DNA from: Blautia schinkii DSM 10518
GTDB lineage: Bacteria; Bacillota; Clostridia; Lachnospirales; Lachnospiraceae
Direction of reading: 5' to 3'
Assembly (NCBI GenBank): GCA_000702025.1
Contig: JNKJ01000034.1
Location: 1-64,000, forward strand
DNA: 64,000 nt
Position numbers and translations under genes: made by a program. Under the pieces are notes generated by a model that saw only the letters and a program-made list of their open reading frames with translations, made no database searches and had not been told where the DNA came from. Shown here piece after piece: positions 43,922-53,436 of the stretch; within the stretch, counting starts at the first letter, position 1, and each line of letters opens with the position of its first letter.

Positions 43922-45499
43922 TTATTCTGCGTACGTACAGCCGCCGGGAAGAATCTGGTTACGCATGTCGAGTGCAACATCTGTGATATATGCTGAATGT
44001 ACGATATTAACCGGTCCCTGTACAACGCCGTAGCCGTAACACTGCTCCATCAGATAATCATGGAATGCTTCAATACTTTCCGGCCCGTAGGTTTCTGTAT
44101 TCAGACACGCCTGCATCAGCTCGTCCAATTTCTCATCTACTACAAAGTTAGCAGTACCGCCAGTCATATCCCGGTAATCCCGTGCATCCCAGCAAAGCTT
44201 CCACTGGTTCACGATAAAGTCTGTAGACCCCGTTGTCTTCAACAGTATATCGAAACCGTCCTTATTATACTGTTCCTGCTGCCCCATCATCTGATCATAC
44301 GGAACAAGCTCCACGGTAACGCCAATCTGTCCAAGATAAGCCTGAATCAACTGTGCGATCATATCCATGTTGCTGTCGGTAATGTACTCCAGACGCAGGG
44401 TGCTTCCGTCGTAATTGGACTGGGCTAAATATTCCTTTGCCTTGTCCACGTCATAATCGAAATATTCTTCATTATCCCATTCCGGGTTATAGTCCGGGTA
44501 TTTGGAATTTCCAAAATCCTTTACCGCCATTCCTTCACCGTTAAAGACTCCAAGATTGATGCCCTCCCTGTCAATTGCATGTGCGATAGCAAGACGGAGA
44601 TTCAGGTCATCCTGGAACACAGAGGCATCGGACATGTTATACTCAAGGTCATAGGTTGGGTTATCCAGTACCGCAGAAACGATATTGCCCTCAGCAAACT
44701 CTCCGCCTTCCCGGAATTTGTCAATGTCTGTGGCCGGTACACCGTTAGAGATATCTACTGTATGAGTAGAAATCGCATTTGTATGCTGGGAAGGATCTGT
44801 TATGATCTGGAAAATAATCTTGTCTGCATTATGTAAACTGGTTCCATGTACAAGGGATTCATCTGTCTGCCAGTAGTCACCGGTATTTGTAAAAACAATT
44901 TCAGAACCCGGCACGTAGCTGTCCACCTTGTAAGCTGTAGTTCCCACCGGAGTCGTGGCCATCTGGTCTGCAGATGCTTCATATGCTGCCTGTGTCACAA
45001 TGGCACATTCCAGCATAATGTTCTCAAACTCGCCCATTTCCAATTCCTTGTTGAATTTGAACTGTACGTTGTAATCATCAACCGCGGTCACGCTTTCGAC
45101 AGGAGAAAGCTTTCCATAGTTCTTTGTGGCGATCGCGGTTTCAAAACTGAATACAATATCAGATGCGGTCAACGGATTTCCGGCTGCATCATGAATATAA
45201 TCATATAACTCCACATCATATGTCTGCTTGTCTACTTCTGTCCAGTTCTTTGCAAGCACGCCGTATGCCTGACCATCCTCACGGGTAATCATATACTCAT
45301 AAGTAGTAAACAAAACGGCAATACGTCCCAGGGACATTCCTGACCAGGGCCCCATGTTCTCCGGATCGGCCATAACTCCCACAACCACAGCTTCCGGATT
45401 AGCTCTTGTGTATTCTGCCGCGCTTACCGAAACGCTCGTTCCCAGGATAGAACCAAGCAGACATCCCGCTGTTAAAAGTGCTACAAGTTTCTTCTTCAT
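43922..45499 (-). CDS. oppA: Peptide ABC transporter substrate-binding protein (OppA/DppA family)
   Basis: The protein has 525 residues with a signal peptide (MKKKLVALLTAGCLLGSILG). A Cys at position 13 could be a lipobox (LTAGC), fitting a lipoprotein. The mature protein is a family 5 binding protein (LAKNWTEVDKQTYDVELYDY; LAIAHAIDREGINLGVF). It captures peptides or another nitrogen-rich ligand outside the cell. The ATG at 45499 follows AAAAGGAG. It heads a probable operon that runs down to 34177. Confidence 0.9.
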   Translation of the reverse strand: MKKKLVALLTAGCLLGSILGTSVSVSAAEYTRANPEAVVVGVMADPENMGPWSGMSLGRIAVLFTTYEYMITREDGQAYGVLAKNWTEVDKQTYDVELYDYIHDAAGNPLTASDIVFSFETAIATKNYGKLSPVESVTAVDDYNVQFKFNKELEMGEFENIMLECAIVTQAAYEASADQMATTPVGTTAYKVDSYVPGSEIVFTNTGDYWQTDESLVHGTSLHNADKIIFQIITDPSQHTNAISTHTVDISNGVPATDIDKFREGGEFAEGNIVSAVLDNPTYDLEYNMSDASVFQDDLNLRLAIAHAIDREGINLGVFNGEGMAVKDFGNSKYPDYNPEWDNEEYFDYDVDKAKEYLAQSNYDGSTLRLEYITDSNMDMIAQLIQAYLGQIGVTVELVPYDQMMGQQEQYNKDGFDILLKTTGSTDFIVNQWKLCWDARDYRDMTGGTANFVVDEKLDELMQACLNTETYGPESIEAFHDYLMEQCYGYGVVQGPVNIVHSAYITDVALDMRNQILPGGCTYAE

Positions 45500-45725
45500 T
45501 ATTACTTCGCTCCTTTTCATTTCATACTTGATGATTGGGACGGCCGACTTTTTTTAATCATTTCTTTTCAGTTTGATAAATCAGCAGTTGATTCTTATCT
45601 TCCTGTCTTATCTGCTTTTTATCACTATCTCTCTGTGCAGAATTGCATTAAAAAAATATATTTTTGCATATATTTCGTGCAATTTACCGTCTTTTGTTTC
45701 ATCATCTGATTTATTTGATAGTCAT

Positions 45726-45754
45726 ATTATAGAATTATACCTGTAATTATACAA
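45726..45754 (-). promoter_or_regulatory. Promoter of the Opp operon
   Basis: On the minus strand, TTGTAT (45749-45754), a 17-bp spacer and a perfect TATAAT (45726-45731) lie about 227 bp before the oppA start. The long leader (45500-45725) is AT-rich and shows no clear riboswitch fold. Confidence 0.75.
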
Positions 45755-45810
45755 TGTAGTTTTTTTTGCTTCATCCGACATTTTTTATTTGTATGAGCAA
45801 AAAATCCAGC

Positions 45811-45839
45811 TTGTACCGCCCAGCCAGTCATGATACAAT
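45811..45839 (+). promoter_or_regulatory. Promoter of the AraC regulator
   Basis: TTGTAC (45811-45816), a 17-bp spacer and TACAAT (45834-45839) lie on the plus strand, about 100 bp before the AraC gene. It is back-to-back with the Opp promoter in a 441-bp divergent region, leaving room for shared AraC sites between the two. Confidence 0.75.
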
Positions 45840-45940
45840 AAAAAAAACAGACGCAGCACATTTTTCAGGCTGCTCATCGTATAAGAATCATTCACACAGG
45901 TATTTTCACAGGCAACGACTTAAAAGAGGAACTATACATT

Positions 45941-47077
45941 ATGAAAACCAGATTTTTTTATCTGACCCAAAAACAGATACACACTGAAATTGACCGTCTC
46001 TTCGCGAGAAGCCATAAACCAGTCAGTCTGCGAAAGGCCATCCTGAATTGCTATGACCGCGGCGAATATTCCGAGAAACACAACAACCATCAGCTTTTCG
46101 AACAGCTCTACAAATGCCCTGACGAGGAGTTTCTGGATAATTACCGGCAGCTCTCCATTGAATATGACTATGAAGCGCTCATGCAGCCGGCACAGCCCAT
46201 CTTCGCCCCCGGCTCCTACCAGCAGACGCCGCAGCATCAGAAACGGGTAGATGTCTATGTAGAAAATGTATTCTATCATACCATTGGCGACCTCCACACG
46301 CACGAAAATGCATTCGAAGTGCTGTTCGTGTACCACGGCGTATGCCATTTCACCTTTGAGAACCAACAGAAGGAGCTGCGCACCGGTGATTTCTGCATTA
46401 TCGCTCCCGGTTCCCGCCACGATATTTCCGTGGACGGGCCGGATGACTTTGTAATCCAGCAGTATATTTTCAGCGAGCATTTCCGCTCCTCTTTTGTGAA
46501 ACTGCTGGAAGATGAAAGCATTCTTTCCCACTTTTTTAAGATGATTCTTACGAATCAGGAGCGGGGAAATTATCTGCTCTTCTCCACACCCGGTGCATCC
46601 AGCATCCTGCAGATTGCGCGCAACCTGTATCTTGAGCAGTTCAAATACGATGAATATTCTCCTTCCTGTACTTTTTTCTGGATGCAGCTTTTGTTTTCCA
46701 ACATTTTGCGGGAAGGCATCCATTCATACCAGCTTTCTGCTGATTTTATGAATGCAGACTTCACTCCTGTGCTTGACTATCTGCAGAAAAATTATAAAAC
46801 CGCCACGCTTTCCGACATAGCGGCAGAATTTCATTACTCTGTGGCATATCTGTCCACTTGTATTAAAAAAATGACAGGAAGCAGTTACTCCTCCATTGTC
46901 CGTGACCTGAAAATGAAGGAGGCCGAAGAATACCTTCTGTATACAAACAGGAGTATTGACGAGATTTCTGCACTGGTGGGATATCACTCAGCGGATCATT
47001 TTTCCCGGGTTTTCCGGTCTTATTACGGAAAAGCTCCGTCGGATTTCAGAAGCGGCGGGCGGCCTGAGCAAGGATAA
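45941..47077 (+). CDS. AraC-family transcriptional regulator, divergent from opp
   Basis: The protein has 378 residues. A cupin-type sensor domain (VFYHTIGDLHTHENAFEVLF near 110, GDFCIIAPGSRHDISV near 150) and a C-terminal double HTH (ATLSDIAAEFHYSVAYLSTC near 290, IDEISALVGYHSADHFSRVF near 340) end with YYGKAPSDFR. It is likely the regulator of the divergent opp operon. The RBS is GAGGAAC. Confidence 0.88.
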   Translation: MKTRFFYLTQKQIHTEIDRLFARSHKPVSLRKAILNCYDRGEYSEKHNNHQLFEQLYKCPDEEFLDNYRQLSIEYDYEALMQPAQPIFAPGSYQQTPQHQKRVDVYVENVFYHTIGDLHTHENAFEVLFVYHGVCHFTFENQQKELRTGDFCIIAPGSRHDISVDGPDDFVIQQYIFSEHFRSSFVKLLEDESILSHFFKMILTNQERGNYLLFSTPGASSILQIARNLYLEQFKYDEYSPSCTFFWMQLLFSNILREGIHSYQLSADFMNADFTPVLDYLQKNYKTATLSDIAAEFHYSVAYLSTCIKKMTGSSYSSIVRDLKMKEAEEYLLYTNRSIDEISALVGYHSADHFSRVFRSYYGKAPSDFRSGGRPEQG

Positions 47078-47100
47078 ACGCTCGCCGCCAGGCGTACGCA

Positions 47101-47143
47101 AAAACGGGCACTGCCATGATATCTTTGCAGTACCCGTTTTTTT
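47101..47143 (+). terminator. Terminator of the AraC gene
   Basis: AAAACGGGCACTGC pairs with GCAGTACCCGTTTT around a short loop, followed by a run of T. It lies 24 bp after the stop codon. Confidence 0.88.
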
Positions 47144-47189
47144 AACTATTTATGTTTTTTAACTATTTATGTTTTTTTAACTATTTATC
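47138..47189 (+). repeat. Three 17-18 bp direct repeats
   Basis: TTTTTTAACTATTTATG occurs twice in tandem and a third, slightly diverged copy follows. They lie just beyond the terminator and may extend the T tract for both convergent genes. Confidence 0.75.
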
Positions 47190-47202
47190 CGCAGATTCTT
47201 AC

Positions 47203-48366
47203 TTACTGTCCCAGTCCGGCAAGTGCTGATTGTGCTTCTTCCAGTACGCTTTCCATTTCCTCGCTCTTGCTGCCTGTATTTTCAAGGTCCAGGTTCTCCT
47301 GTGCCGCTTCTTTTGCCTTCGCATAATAATCGGCCGCTGCCTCCGCATCCGCCTCAACGCCCAGGCCTTCCTCATAAAAACGTCCCAGTGACAAGTATGT
47401 CTGGGGGATTCCAAGCATGGTTGCATGAACATTTTCATCCGAGACAGCCTTCATATAGAACTCTACCGCCTTGGCATAATCCTGTTCAACACCCTCACGC
47501 CCTTCTTCATAATAGGTTCCCAGCTTATAGCATGCAGTACCGTCAAAGGTTCTGCCGTTTCCCTCTGCCGCCTTCAGATAACCTTCCTCTGCTTTCACAT
47601 AATCCGGCTCTACGTGCGTTCCGTCATCCTGGTCATATCCTGTGTCAAACATATCCGCTGCATATCTCGGTCCTTTGAAATCCGCCTCCTGCAGTCCCTC
47701 ACCCTGATAGGAAAGGAGAAAATTCCCAATTGCCTTGTCATTACTGTGTTCGATTCCCGGATACGTACCGTCCTCTGCCTGATAAAGAAGCCCCAGGCTT
47801 GCATAACCGTTGCCCTTGCCAAGCTCCTCTGCATTAAATTCATAAATCTGGACCGCCTTGTCAATATCCTGTTCAACTCCGCTGCCGTCCCGCAGAAGAT
47901 CTCCCAAGCTGCCAATACCCCTCAGCAAAGGATCCTCAAAGAAAAATGCGTCATCATAATAAACTGCATATGCTTTTTCAAAATCCCCCTCCTGACTGGC
48001 CGTCACTCCGGTGCGGAAAAATTCAAATACATCTCCCTGTCCGTCGGGGCTGTTATCCAGGACTTCCTGTTTGTGAGCTTCCAAGTCCACAAGCGCCTGC
48101 GCAGCTTCTTCGCTTCCGGCTTCCGATGCAGCCTCATAGTATACGGCTGCCATTGCATACCACTGTACCACACCGTCACCGTTTTCGTACTGCCGGCCTT
48201 TTGCAAGCAATTCCTCAGCAGACAGACCGTCCGTTTCTGCCTCCAGTGCAAAGGATGCTTTTAACTCCTCCAGTGTCACTGCCCCGCTGGCCCACACATT
48301 CACCGCACAGCCCGCCATGCACCCAACGGCCAGCAAAGCTGTCAGTCTCATTTTCATGCTCCTCAT
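47203..48366 (-). CDS. Secreted Sel1-repeat protein
   Basis: The protein has 387 residues. A signal peptide (MRLTALLAVGCMAGCAVNVW) is followed by Sel1/TPR repeats over most of the length, for example YEFNAEELGKGNGYASLGLL, GTACYKLGTYYEEGREGV and AAADYYAKAKEAAQEN. It is acidic and Ala/Glu-rich. Two early Cys residues could serve as lipobox, but neither is ideal. RBS GGAGGAC. A role as an extracellular scaffold is possible. It is unrelated in sequence detail to the small Sel1 protein at 35260. Confidence 0.8.
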   Translation of the reverse strand: MRSMKMRLTALLAVGCMAGCAVNVWASGAVTLEELKASFALEAETDGLSAEELLAKGRQYENGDGVVQWYAMAAVYYEAASEAGSEEAAQALVDLEAHKQEVLDNSPDGQGDVFEFFRTGVTASQEGDFEKAYAVYYDDAFFFEDPLLRGIGSLGDLLRDGSGVEQDIDKAVQIYEFNAEELGKGNGYASLGLLYQAEDGTYPGIEHSNDKAIGNFLLSYQGEGLQEADFKGPRYAADMFDTGYDQDDGTHVEPDYVKAEEGYLKAAEGNGRTFDGTACYKLGTYYEEGREGVEQDYAKAVEFYMKAVSDENVHATMLGIPQTYLSLGRFYEEGLGVEADAEAAADYYAKAKEAAQENLDLENTGSKSEEMESVLEEAQSALAGLGQ

Positions 48367-48637
48367 TTTTTTGTCCTCCTATTCCGGGCAGGATAACTCA
48401 ATCGCGGCAATATGCATCATCCGACATTTTTTATCTTAAATCTGAGATATGTCAGCTTATTATTTTAACTTATATTCCTAACATAATTGCCAGATAAATA
48501 TCGCATGAGCCAATATTGTTATGTATTATTACGATTCGCCATCCTTTTTGGTCCCTTTATGTGGATATTTTACTATTTGGAGCAAATATAAACCATGTAT
48601 TTTTTTATTCTCTATCCGTTCTTTTTTTCTTTTCAAT

Positions 48638-50110
48638 TCACTCTTTCCGGCAGATTTGCTCAATCCAACCGCATACCTCACCCGGATAATCCGCCTGGCC
48701 ATGGGGCTGGTCCCACACAAGGGCATAATCCACATTTTTTCCGGCTTCTGAGAGCCGCAATGCCAGGGCCATACTGACGGCCCAGGAGGTGTCCGCGTCA
48801 AACGCCCCCACCCGGATGCGGTAATAGTCCGGTGCGTTCCCTTCCCGTCCTTTGCCAATATAATTCATGGGATTATACAACGAAACCCTCTGCGCCTGTG
48901 CCTCGTCCACCGTATCCTTTCGGTATGACTCATAATATTGCTCATATTCCTGGGGAAAACTTTCTTTCAGCGTCTGTATGCTCTCTGCCACCTCTCTGCT
49001 GAAATGGATAAAAGGATGCCCGGCCGTTCCGAAAACCTCATTTTCATTACATGTCCCATTCAAGATGTCAAATGCAGTACAGGGTTTCATGCGCCTGCGA
49101 TACTCAAGCACATAAATATCCAAATCCCGGATATGTGCTTGTTCTCCATCCCAGTCAAGCCATTCTTTTCTTTCTGAGACATACTGATTCACAGCGATAC
49201 CGTCGCTGACTTCGCTATCCTTTTTCCGCCTCAAAAAATCGGCAGCCGAATTTTCAAGACAATCCATAAGATAGCTATAACCGCTTCCACTGCGTCCGTC
49301 GTCGCCCAGCGTAAGTATTTCATCTGTCTGCGGGTGCTTTAGCTTCAGGTTGTTAAAATACCGAATATATCTTTTCCGCAATTCTCTGGACAATGCCTCC
49401 TGAAATGGGGTCATCACTCCGGCAGGTCCGGCGTGTGATGCCTCATTTTCACGGTCAGCCCCAAAGTTCCACTCATATGCCAGATCAGCATGTTCAAGGT
49501 CAATAATGGGACAATAAATCTGAGCAGCATATACATCATCCCTCTCCTCCATAATTGCCCCGTTTTCCCGTAGGTATGGTTCATAATCCCGGTGGTTTCC
49601 CGTCACCGCCAGCAATGTGGACATTGCCCCGCCTGCACTGCAGCCCACGGAAATAATCCTCTCATAATTTCCCGGCAGCCACTCCTGGTTATAACGCAGG
49701 AAACGGATTGCAGTTTTCAAATCCACCAGATTCGCCGGAACTTTGCCGCATAACAGACCGTGTTCATCCACCGATTCCTTTCCCCTGTTCCCGCAGGAAA
49801 TATAAACAAACCCACAATCCAGATATTGCTGTGCCATGCAGCGTCCGTCATCCAGCCATTTGTGCTTCATCTGCATATAACCGGCAGAATTATTCTCGAA
49901 AACAACAGGCACATTGCGGGCGTTATACCCGTTCATCCGTCCCTCTTCGTCAATCACACCCTTTTCCTTCATGTAAGGCTTTGGCACAAAAATGCTTAAC
50001 CGTTGATACTCCGGAGCCATTGCCTTTTCTGTATATAAGACATCAGTCAGACACCAGCACTTACGCTTTTCATTATAAAACCATTTTTCTCTAAAATTGA
50101 CTAGTTCCAT
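48638..50110 (-). CDS. Tannase-like alpha/beta hydrolase (subtype B tannase family)
   Basis: The 490-residue protein lacks a signal peptide. The nucleophile elbow SVGCSAGGAMSTLLAVTGNH (near 175) follows LVDLKTAIRFLRYN. A C-terminal segment gives VGAFDADTSWAVSMALAL (Asp) and WDQPHGQADYPGEVCGWI (His). This layout, with a Ser in G-C-S-A-G-G, matches bacterial tannases of the TanB type, which hydrolyse galloyl esters. The substrate could be another aromatic or acyl ester. It has its own transcription unit, with the MATE exporter next upstream on the same strand. Confidence 0.75.
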   Translation of the reverse strand: MELVNFREKWFYNEKRKCWCLTDVLYTEKAMAPEYQRLSIFVPKPYMKEKGVIDEEGRMNGYNARNVPVVFENNSAGYMQMKHKWLDDGRCMAQQYLDCGFVYISCGNRGKESVDEHGLLCGKVPANLVDLKTAIRFLRYNQEWLPGNYERIISVGCSAGGAMSTLLAVTGNHRDYEPYLRENGAIMEERDDVYAAQIYCPIIDLEHADLAYEWNFGADRENEASHAGPAGVMTPFQEALSRELRKRYIRYFNNLKLKHPQTDEILTLGDDGRSGSGYSYLMDCLENSAADFLRRKKDSEVSDGIAVNQYVSERKEWLDWDGEQAHIRDLDIYVLEYRRRMKPCTAFDILNGTCNENEVFGTAGHPFIHFSREVAESIQTLKESFPQEYEQYYESYRKDTVDEAQAQRVSLYNPMNYIGKGREGNAPDYYRIRVGAFDADTSWAVSMALALRLSEAGKNVDYALVWDQPHGQADYPGEVCGWIEQICRKE

Positions 50111-50165
50111 GTATTTTTCCTCCTATTGATGCTGTAAGATACCACACAATTTTATATGATGCTGC

Positions 50166-51566
50166 TTACGGCGTCTTCGCGCTCAGTTCCCGATACGTCA
50201 TTCTGATCACCACTGCCGCGATTAAAAACGTCAGTATATCCGACACCGGCATGGAATACAGCACTCCGTTTAAGCCGAAAACAGGTGGCAGAAGAAGTGC
50301 AAAGCCAACGCCGAAAACCACCTCCCTGACCAAAGAGATCACAGTGGACACGATTGCTTTTCCGAGGGACTGCAGGTAAATAAAGGTTCCCTTGTTCACG
50401 GTTGCAAATATCATCATACACAGATAGATACGGAAGCATTTCACTGCGTAATCCGTATAATAAACGCTCTCATTCGCAGCTCCGAATATCCCGATAAGCT
50501 GATGGGGAAAAAGCTCAACAATCACAAGTGCCACGGCTCCGACCAACGCCTCGGCCGTCAGCAGATAAGTAAACAGCTGCTTTGCCCTGTCTTTCCTCTG
50601 GGCGCCGATATTATAACCCACCACAGGAATGCAGCCTGCCGCAAGCCCCACGGATATAGATATGACAATCTGAAAGAACTTCATCACTATCCCCAGTACA
50701 GCCATAGGAATCTGCGCATACTCCGCCTGTCCGAAAACCGGGTCCAGCGCACCGTATTTTAAAGTCATATTCTGGATAGCCGCCATTGCCGCCACAAGGG
50801 AAATCTGAGATAAAAAGCTTGTGAGGCCAAGCGGAATAAACCGTTTCATCAGCTTACCCCATATGCCAAAGCTGGCCCGCTGGATACGGATTGCTTTCAT
50901 ATGGCATAAATACCAAACAGACAGGGCGGCCGTTAAAATCTGTCCGGCAACCGTTGCCACAGCCGCTCCCATCATGCCCCATTTGAATATAAAAATAAAT
51001 ATAGGATCAAGGACAAGATTTACGGCTGCTCCCAGCAGAGTGCATACCATAGCAAACTTCGGGCTTCCGTCTGACCGGATAATGGGATTCAGCGCCTGCC
51101 CGAACATATAAAACGGAATTCCCAGTGTTATATAAAAGAAATACTCTTTTGCATGGGAAAAGGTTTCCTCGTTTACACGTCCGCCAAATGCCGTGAGAAT
51201 TGCATTCTGTAAAATCAGATAAACGACCATCAGCACAACGCCGCTGATTATTGTCAGCAATACGGCATTACCCACACTTTTGTGCGCCTCCTCCTTTTTA
51301 CCCGCGCCAAGACAGATACTCACGTACGCACAGCAGCCGTCGCCAATCATGACCGCAATGGCCAGGGCCACCACCGTCATTGGGAAAACCACGGTATTCG
51401 CCGCATTTCCATATGATCCCAGATAGCTTGCATTGGCAATAAATATCTGATCCACAATATTGTACAGTGCTGCCACAAGCAGCGAAATAATGCACGGAAC
51501 TGAGTATTTCCGCATAAGACGCCCAAGCGGCTCCGTCTCAAGAAATGAATTTGATTTCTGATTCAT
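50166..51566 (-). CDS. MATE-family efflux transporter
   Basis: The protein has 466 residues with twelve membrane segments in two homologous halves, beginning LMRKYSVPCIISLLVAALYN. The segment NIVDQIFIANASYLGSYGNA is typical of the MATE family (MOP superfamily), which exports cationic or other compounds with sodium or proton coupling. Its leader carries two tandem terminator-like hairpins, suggesting expression control by attenuation. RBS AGGAGG. Confidence 0.92.
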   Translation of the reverse strand: MNQKSNSFLETEPLGRLMRKYSVPCIISLLVAALYNIVDQIFIANASYLGSYGNAANTVVFPMTVVALAIAVMIGDGCCAYVSICLGAGKKEEAHKSVGNAVLLTIISGVVLMVVYLILQNAILTAFGGRVNEETFSHAKEYFFYITLGIPFYMFGQALNPIIRSDGSPKFAMVCTLLGAAVNLVLDPIFIFIFKWGMMGAAVATVAGQILTAALSVWYLCHMKAIRIQRASFGIWGKLMKRFIPLGLTSFLSQISLVAAMAAIQNMTLKYGALDPVFGQAEYAQIPMAVLGIVMKFFQIVISISVGLAAGCIPVVGYNIGAQRKDRAKQLFTYLLTAEALVGAVALVIVELFPHQLIGIFGAANESVYYTDYAVKCFRIYLCMMIFATVNKGTFIYLQSLGKAIVSTVISLVREVVFGVGFALLLPPVFGLNGVLYSMPVSDILTFLIAAVVIRMTYRELSAKTP

Positions 51567-51673
51567 AAAAAATAACCTCCTATGTTTTAATTTTGCATCC
51601 CGACTATGCCAGTACGTTGTTCCATTACTTTACTCAAGTTAACAGAACATCCGTCTGCACCACGTCCTAATTA

Positions 51674-51786
51674 CACAAAAAGCGCATAGCAAAAAGCTGG
51701 ATTTACGCTTATGCTATACGCTGTATTATTTACAAACAAAAAACGCATAGCAATCAACCGGATTTACGCAGTTTTGCTACACGCTG
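51674..51786 (-). promoter_or_regulatory. Tandem terminator-like hairpins in the MATE leader
   Basis: Two related units (51674-51724 and 51733-51786) lie between the promoter and the MATE start codon. On the minus strand each reads ACAGCGTRTAGCA, a variable part, the invariant GCGTAAATCC, then TTGCTATGCG and a T run. Stems of 9-10 bp form between GCGTATAGCA/TGCTATGCGC (copy 1) and CGTGTAGCA/TGCTATGCG (copy 2), with compensating A-U/G-U changes. Each ends like an intrinsic terminator. The predicted transcript start (near 51787) is only a few bases before the first hairpin. Confidence 0.7.
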
Positions 51787-51793
51787 TGTTTGT

Positions 51794-51822
51794 ATATTAC
51801 TTCAATATTTTTTAAAAGTCAA
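51794..51822 (-). promoter_or_regulatory. Promoter of the MATE gene
   Basis: On the minus strand, TTGACT (51817-51822), a 17-bp spacer and TAATAT (51794-51799) form a good sigma-A promoter. It directly abuts copy A of the 124-bp repeat. Confidence 0.75.
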
Positions 51823-51944
51823 CTCATTTTTAGCAAATTAAAATGTCAGACTGAGTCAAATTATCTCTCCCTGCATCATTTATTATTGTAAATATAGTAC
51901 AGTTATCTACGCAAAAACCCACAAACATATAGCCTGTGGGTTTT
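51822..51944. repeat. Direct repeat copy A (about 123 bp)
   Basis: This segment is about 93% identical to 54453-54577 in the same orientation, starting ACTCATTTTTAGCAAATT and ending in a GTGGGTTTT terminator stem. The two copies flank the AlbA_2 gene and helicase scraps. Confidence 0.9.
51913..51944 (-). terminator. Terminator of the AlbA_2 gene
   Basis: AAAACCCACA and TGTGGGTTTT pair around an AT-rich loop, and on the minus strand TTTTTGCG follows. It lies 17 bp after the stop codon and is part of direct repeat copy A. Confidence 0.82.
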
Positions 51945-51960
51945 CCATTTGTTAGAAATG

Positions 51961-53436
51961 CTATTCTTGTACTTGCCACTTTCCAGAACGATTGTTGCCC
52001 TGTCTAATCAGCATTCCGCTTCTCTGCAACTCAGAGACTATTCTTTTTACAGTTCTCAATGATAATTCCGTTTCTGCCTGCATCTGTTTTTGTGTAATTT
52101 CCGGATTCTGCTTTATCAAATCCAAAATTCGTCTCGCATCGGTGCCAATGGTGCCACAAATGGTGCCATTGGTGCCACGAATAGTGTCATTGGTGCCACA
52201 AATGATGCCATTGGCATCAAAAGTGTAACCTTTGTCTGAACCAATTCCCATATCAAATGAGTACTCATCATCTAATGGCACAACAATTCGGAACACATCG
52301 CCTTCTTCAAACACAGGGTCTTTTCCAGAATAGAACTTTGTATATTTGAACAGCTTATACACACCAGAGCCTAATCTGTCAGCTCTTCCAATATTTCTGA
52401 AAAAAGAAGCAATCAATGGATTCTTCGGATTTGGCTCCAGATTTTCCGGTGTAATGAATCCGTTACCCACAGCTCTGTTTGCATTTTCCGTATACATCTG
52501 GTCTTTCTTTATCACCAGCTTCGCTGCATAAGAGCTTGTGTATTCGCGATGCATAAGTGTATTGCTGACAATCTCTCTGGCAATGATATTCCTAAGACTT
52601 ACTCTGTTTTCATCCTCCAGAAAGAACTTATCTGGTAAATGCTTTTTAATAAAATCCATTAGAAAATCGAAGCTTTCAATCAGATTGGTTCGGACAATCT
52701 CCCGGTCATCGTAGCGATCTACGTTTACTTTCCGCACCAAAGCATCTGTTTCATAAGCAGGGCAGACATTTTGAATCACTTCATCTTTGCCCAACAACAA
52801 AATCGCAGCCAGATTATAGCCAGACTCCCCCGTTGCCACATCCCTTCCATACAGGCCAGCACTTCTCAGCAATTCTTCGTCCGTCATATTCTCCCACGGA
52901 TGGCTGCCGCCGGCATGATTTACTGCCATCTGCCTAATTCGCGGAAGCAAGTCAGTTCTTAAATCACCAATGGTAGCATACGGATAAATCTTTCGCTCCG
53001 TGAAAATATTCTGCTTCCGAATATACATCTGAGCAATCTGGGTCGTTGCAGTCACTTTCACATCGGCATCATTAACACGGTCATAAATAATTTTCTTATA
53101 GCTATGAACCTCTGCACTCGGCGGCACATGAACATGAATAATCGTGTATCCTTCATATTCCAGTATCTCCGGAGACAGATAAATTGTTGGAGTAAACAGG
53201 GCAGGATTGCTAATAACGGTGATGAAATTCTTCACCATGTCTGGTGCCGCTTTCGGTGGAACACCATTGACCGTTCCATCATCTAATACTCCCATAAATA
53301 TATCTCCGCCAAAGCGATTCAAAAAGGAGCATACACTTTCATAAGTATCAGATTCGATGCCATCGCCGCATCGCTTAAATTCAACTGCGACCGTTTCACC
53401 GATTTTCAATATTGATTTTAAAGTTTTGAAATCCAC
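51961..53436 (-). CDS. AlbA_2/HATPase_c_4 transcriptional regulator-like protein (COG2865)
   Basis: The protein has about 491 residues. The N-terminal AlbA_2 (Schlafen-like) domain (ETVAVEFKRCGDGIESDTYE, later FLNRFGGDIFMGVLDDG) is followed by the ATP-binding HATPase_c_4 region (EIVSNTLMHREYTSSYA, NPLIASFFRNIGRADRLGSG) and a C-terminal winged HTH (PEITQKQMQAETELSLRTVK). GTG at 53436 is preferred because AAGGAGG lies eight bases upstream. A low-complexity run of GTN/GTI units (about residues 406-430) precedes the HTH. Such proteins often sit among defence genes. Function is unproven. Confidence 0.85.
   Translation of the reverse strand: MDFKTLKSILKIGETVAVEFKRCGDGIESDTYESVCSFLNRFGGDIFMGVLDDGTVNGVPPKAAPDMVKNFITVISNPALFTPTIYLSPEILEYEGYTIIHVHVPPSAEVHSYKKIIYDRVNDADVKVTATTQIAQMYIRKQNIFTERKIYPYATIGDLRTDLLPRIRQMAVNHAGGSHPWENMTDEELLRSAGLYGRDVATGESGYNLAAILLLGKDEVIQNVCPAYETDALVRKVNVDRYDDREIVRTNLIESFDFLMDFIKKHLPDKFFLEDENRVSLRNIIAREIVSNTLMHREYTSSYAAKLVIKKDQMYTENANRAVGNGFITPENLEPNPKNPLIASFFRNIGRADRLGSGVYKLFKYTKFYSGKDPVFEEGDVFRIVVPLDDEYSFDMGIGSDKGYTFDANGIICGTNDTIRGTNGTICGTIGTDARRILDLIKQNPEITQKQMQAETELSLRTVKRIVSELQRSGMLIRQGNNRSGKWQVQE
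52141..52220. repeat. Imperfect tandem repeat inside the AlbA_2 gene
   Basis: Repeated units of the form GGTGCCAC(A/G)AATGGTGCCATT encode a run of Gly-Thr-Asn/Ile dipeptide-like units. Units are in frame, so copy-number change would lengthen or shorten a linker rather than break the gene. Confidence 0.75.

Noticed and set aside
45932..46723. 263-codon minus-strand frame opposite the AraC gene
   Set aside because: It is a mirror frame of a well-supported AraC regulator and shows no RBS or family signature.
51674..51786. Guanidine-II (mini-ykkC) riboswitch before the MATE gene
   Set aside because: There are two hairpins near an exporter gene, but the ACGR tetraloops that define that class are absent, and each hairpin is itself terminator-like.
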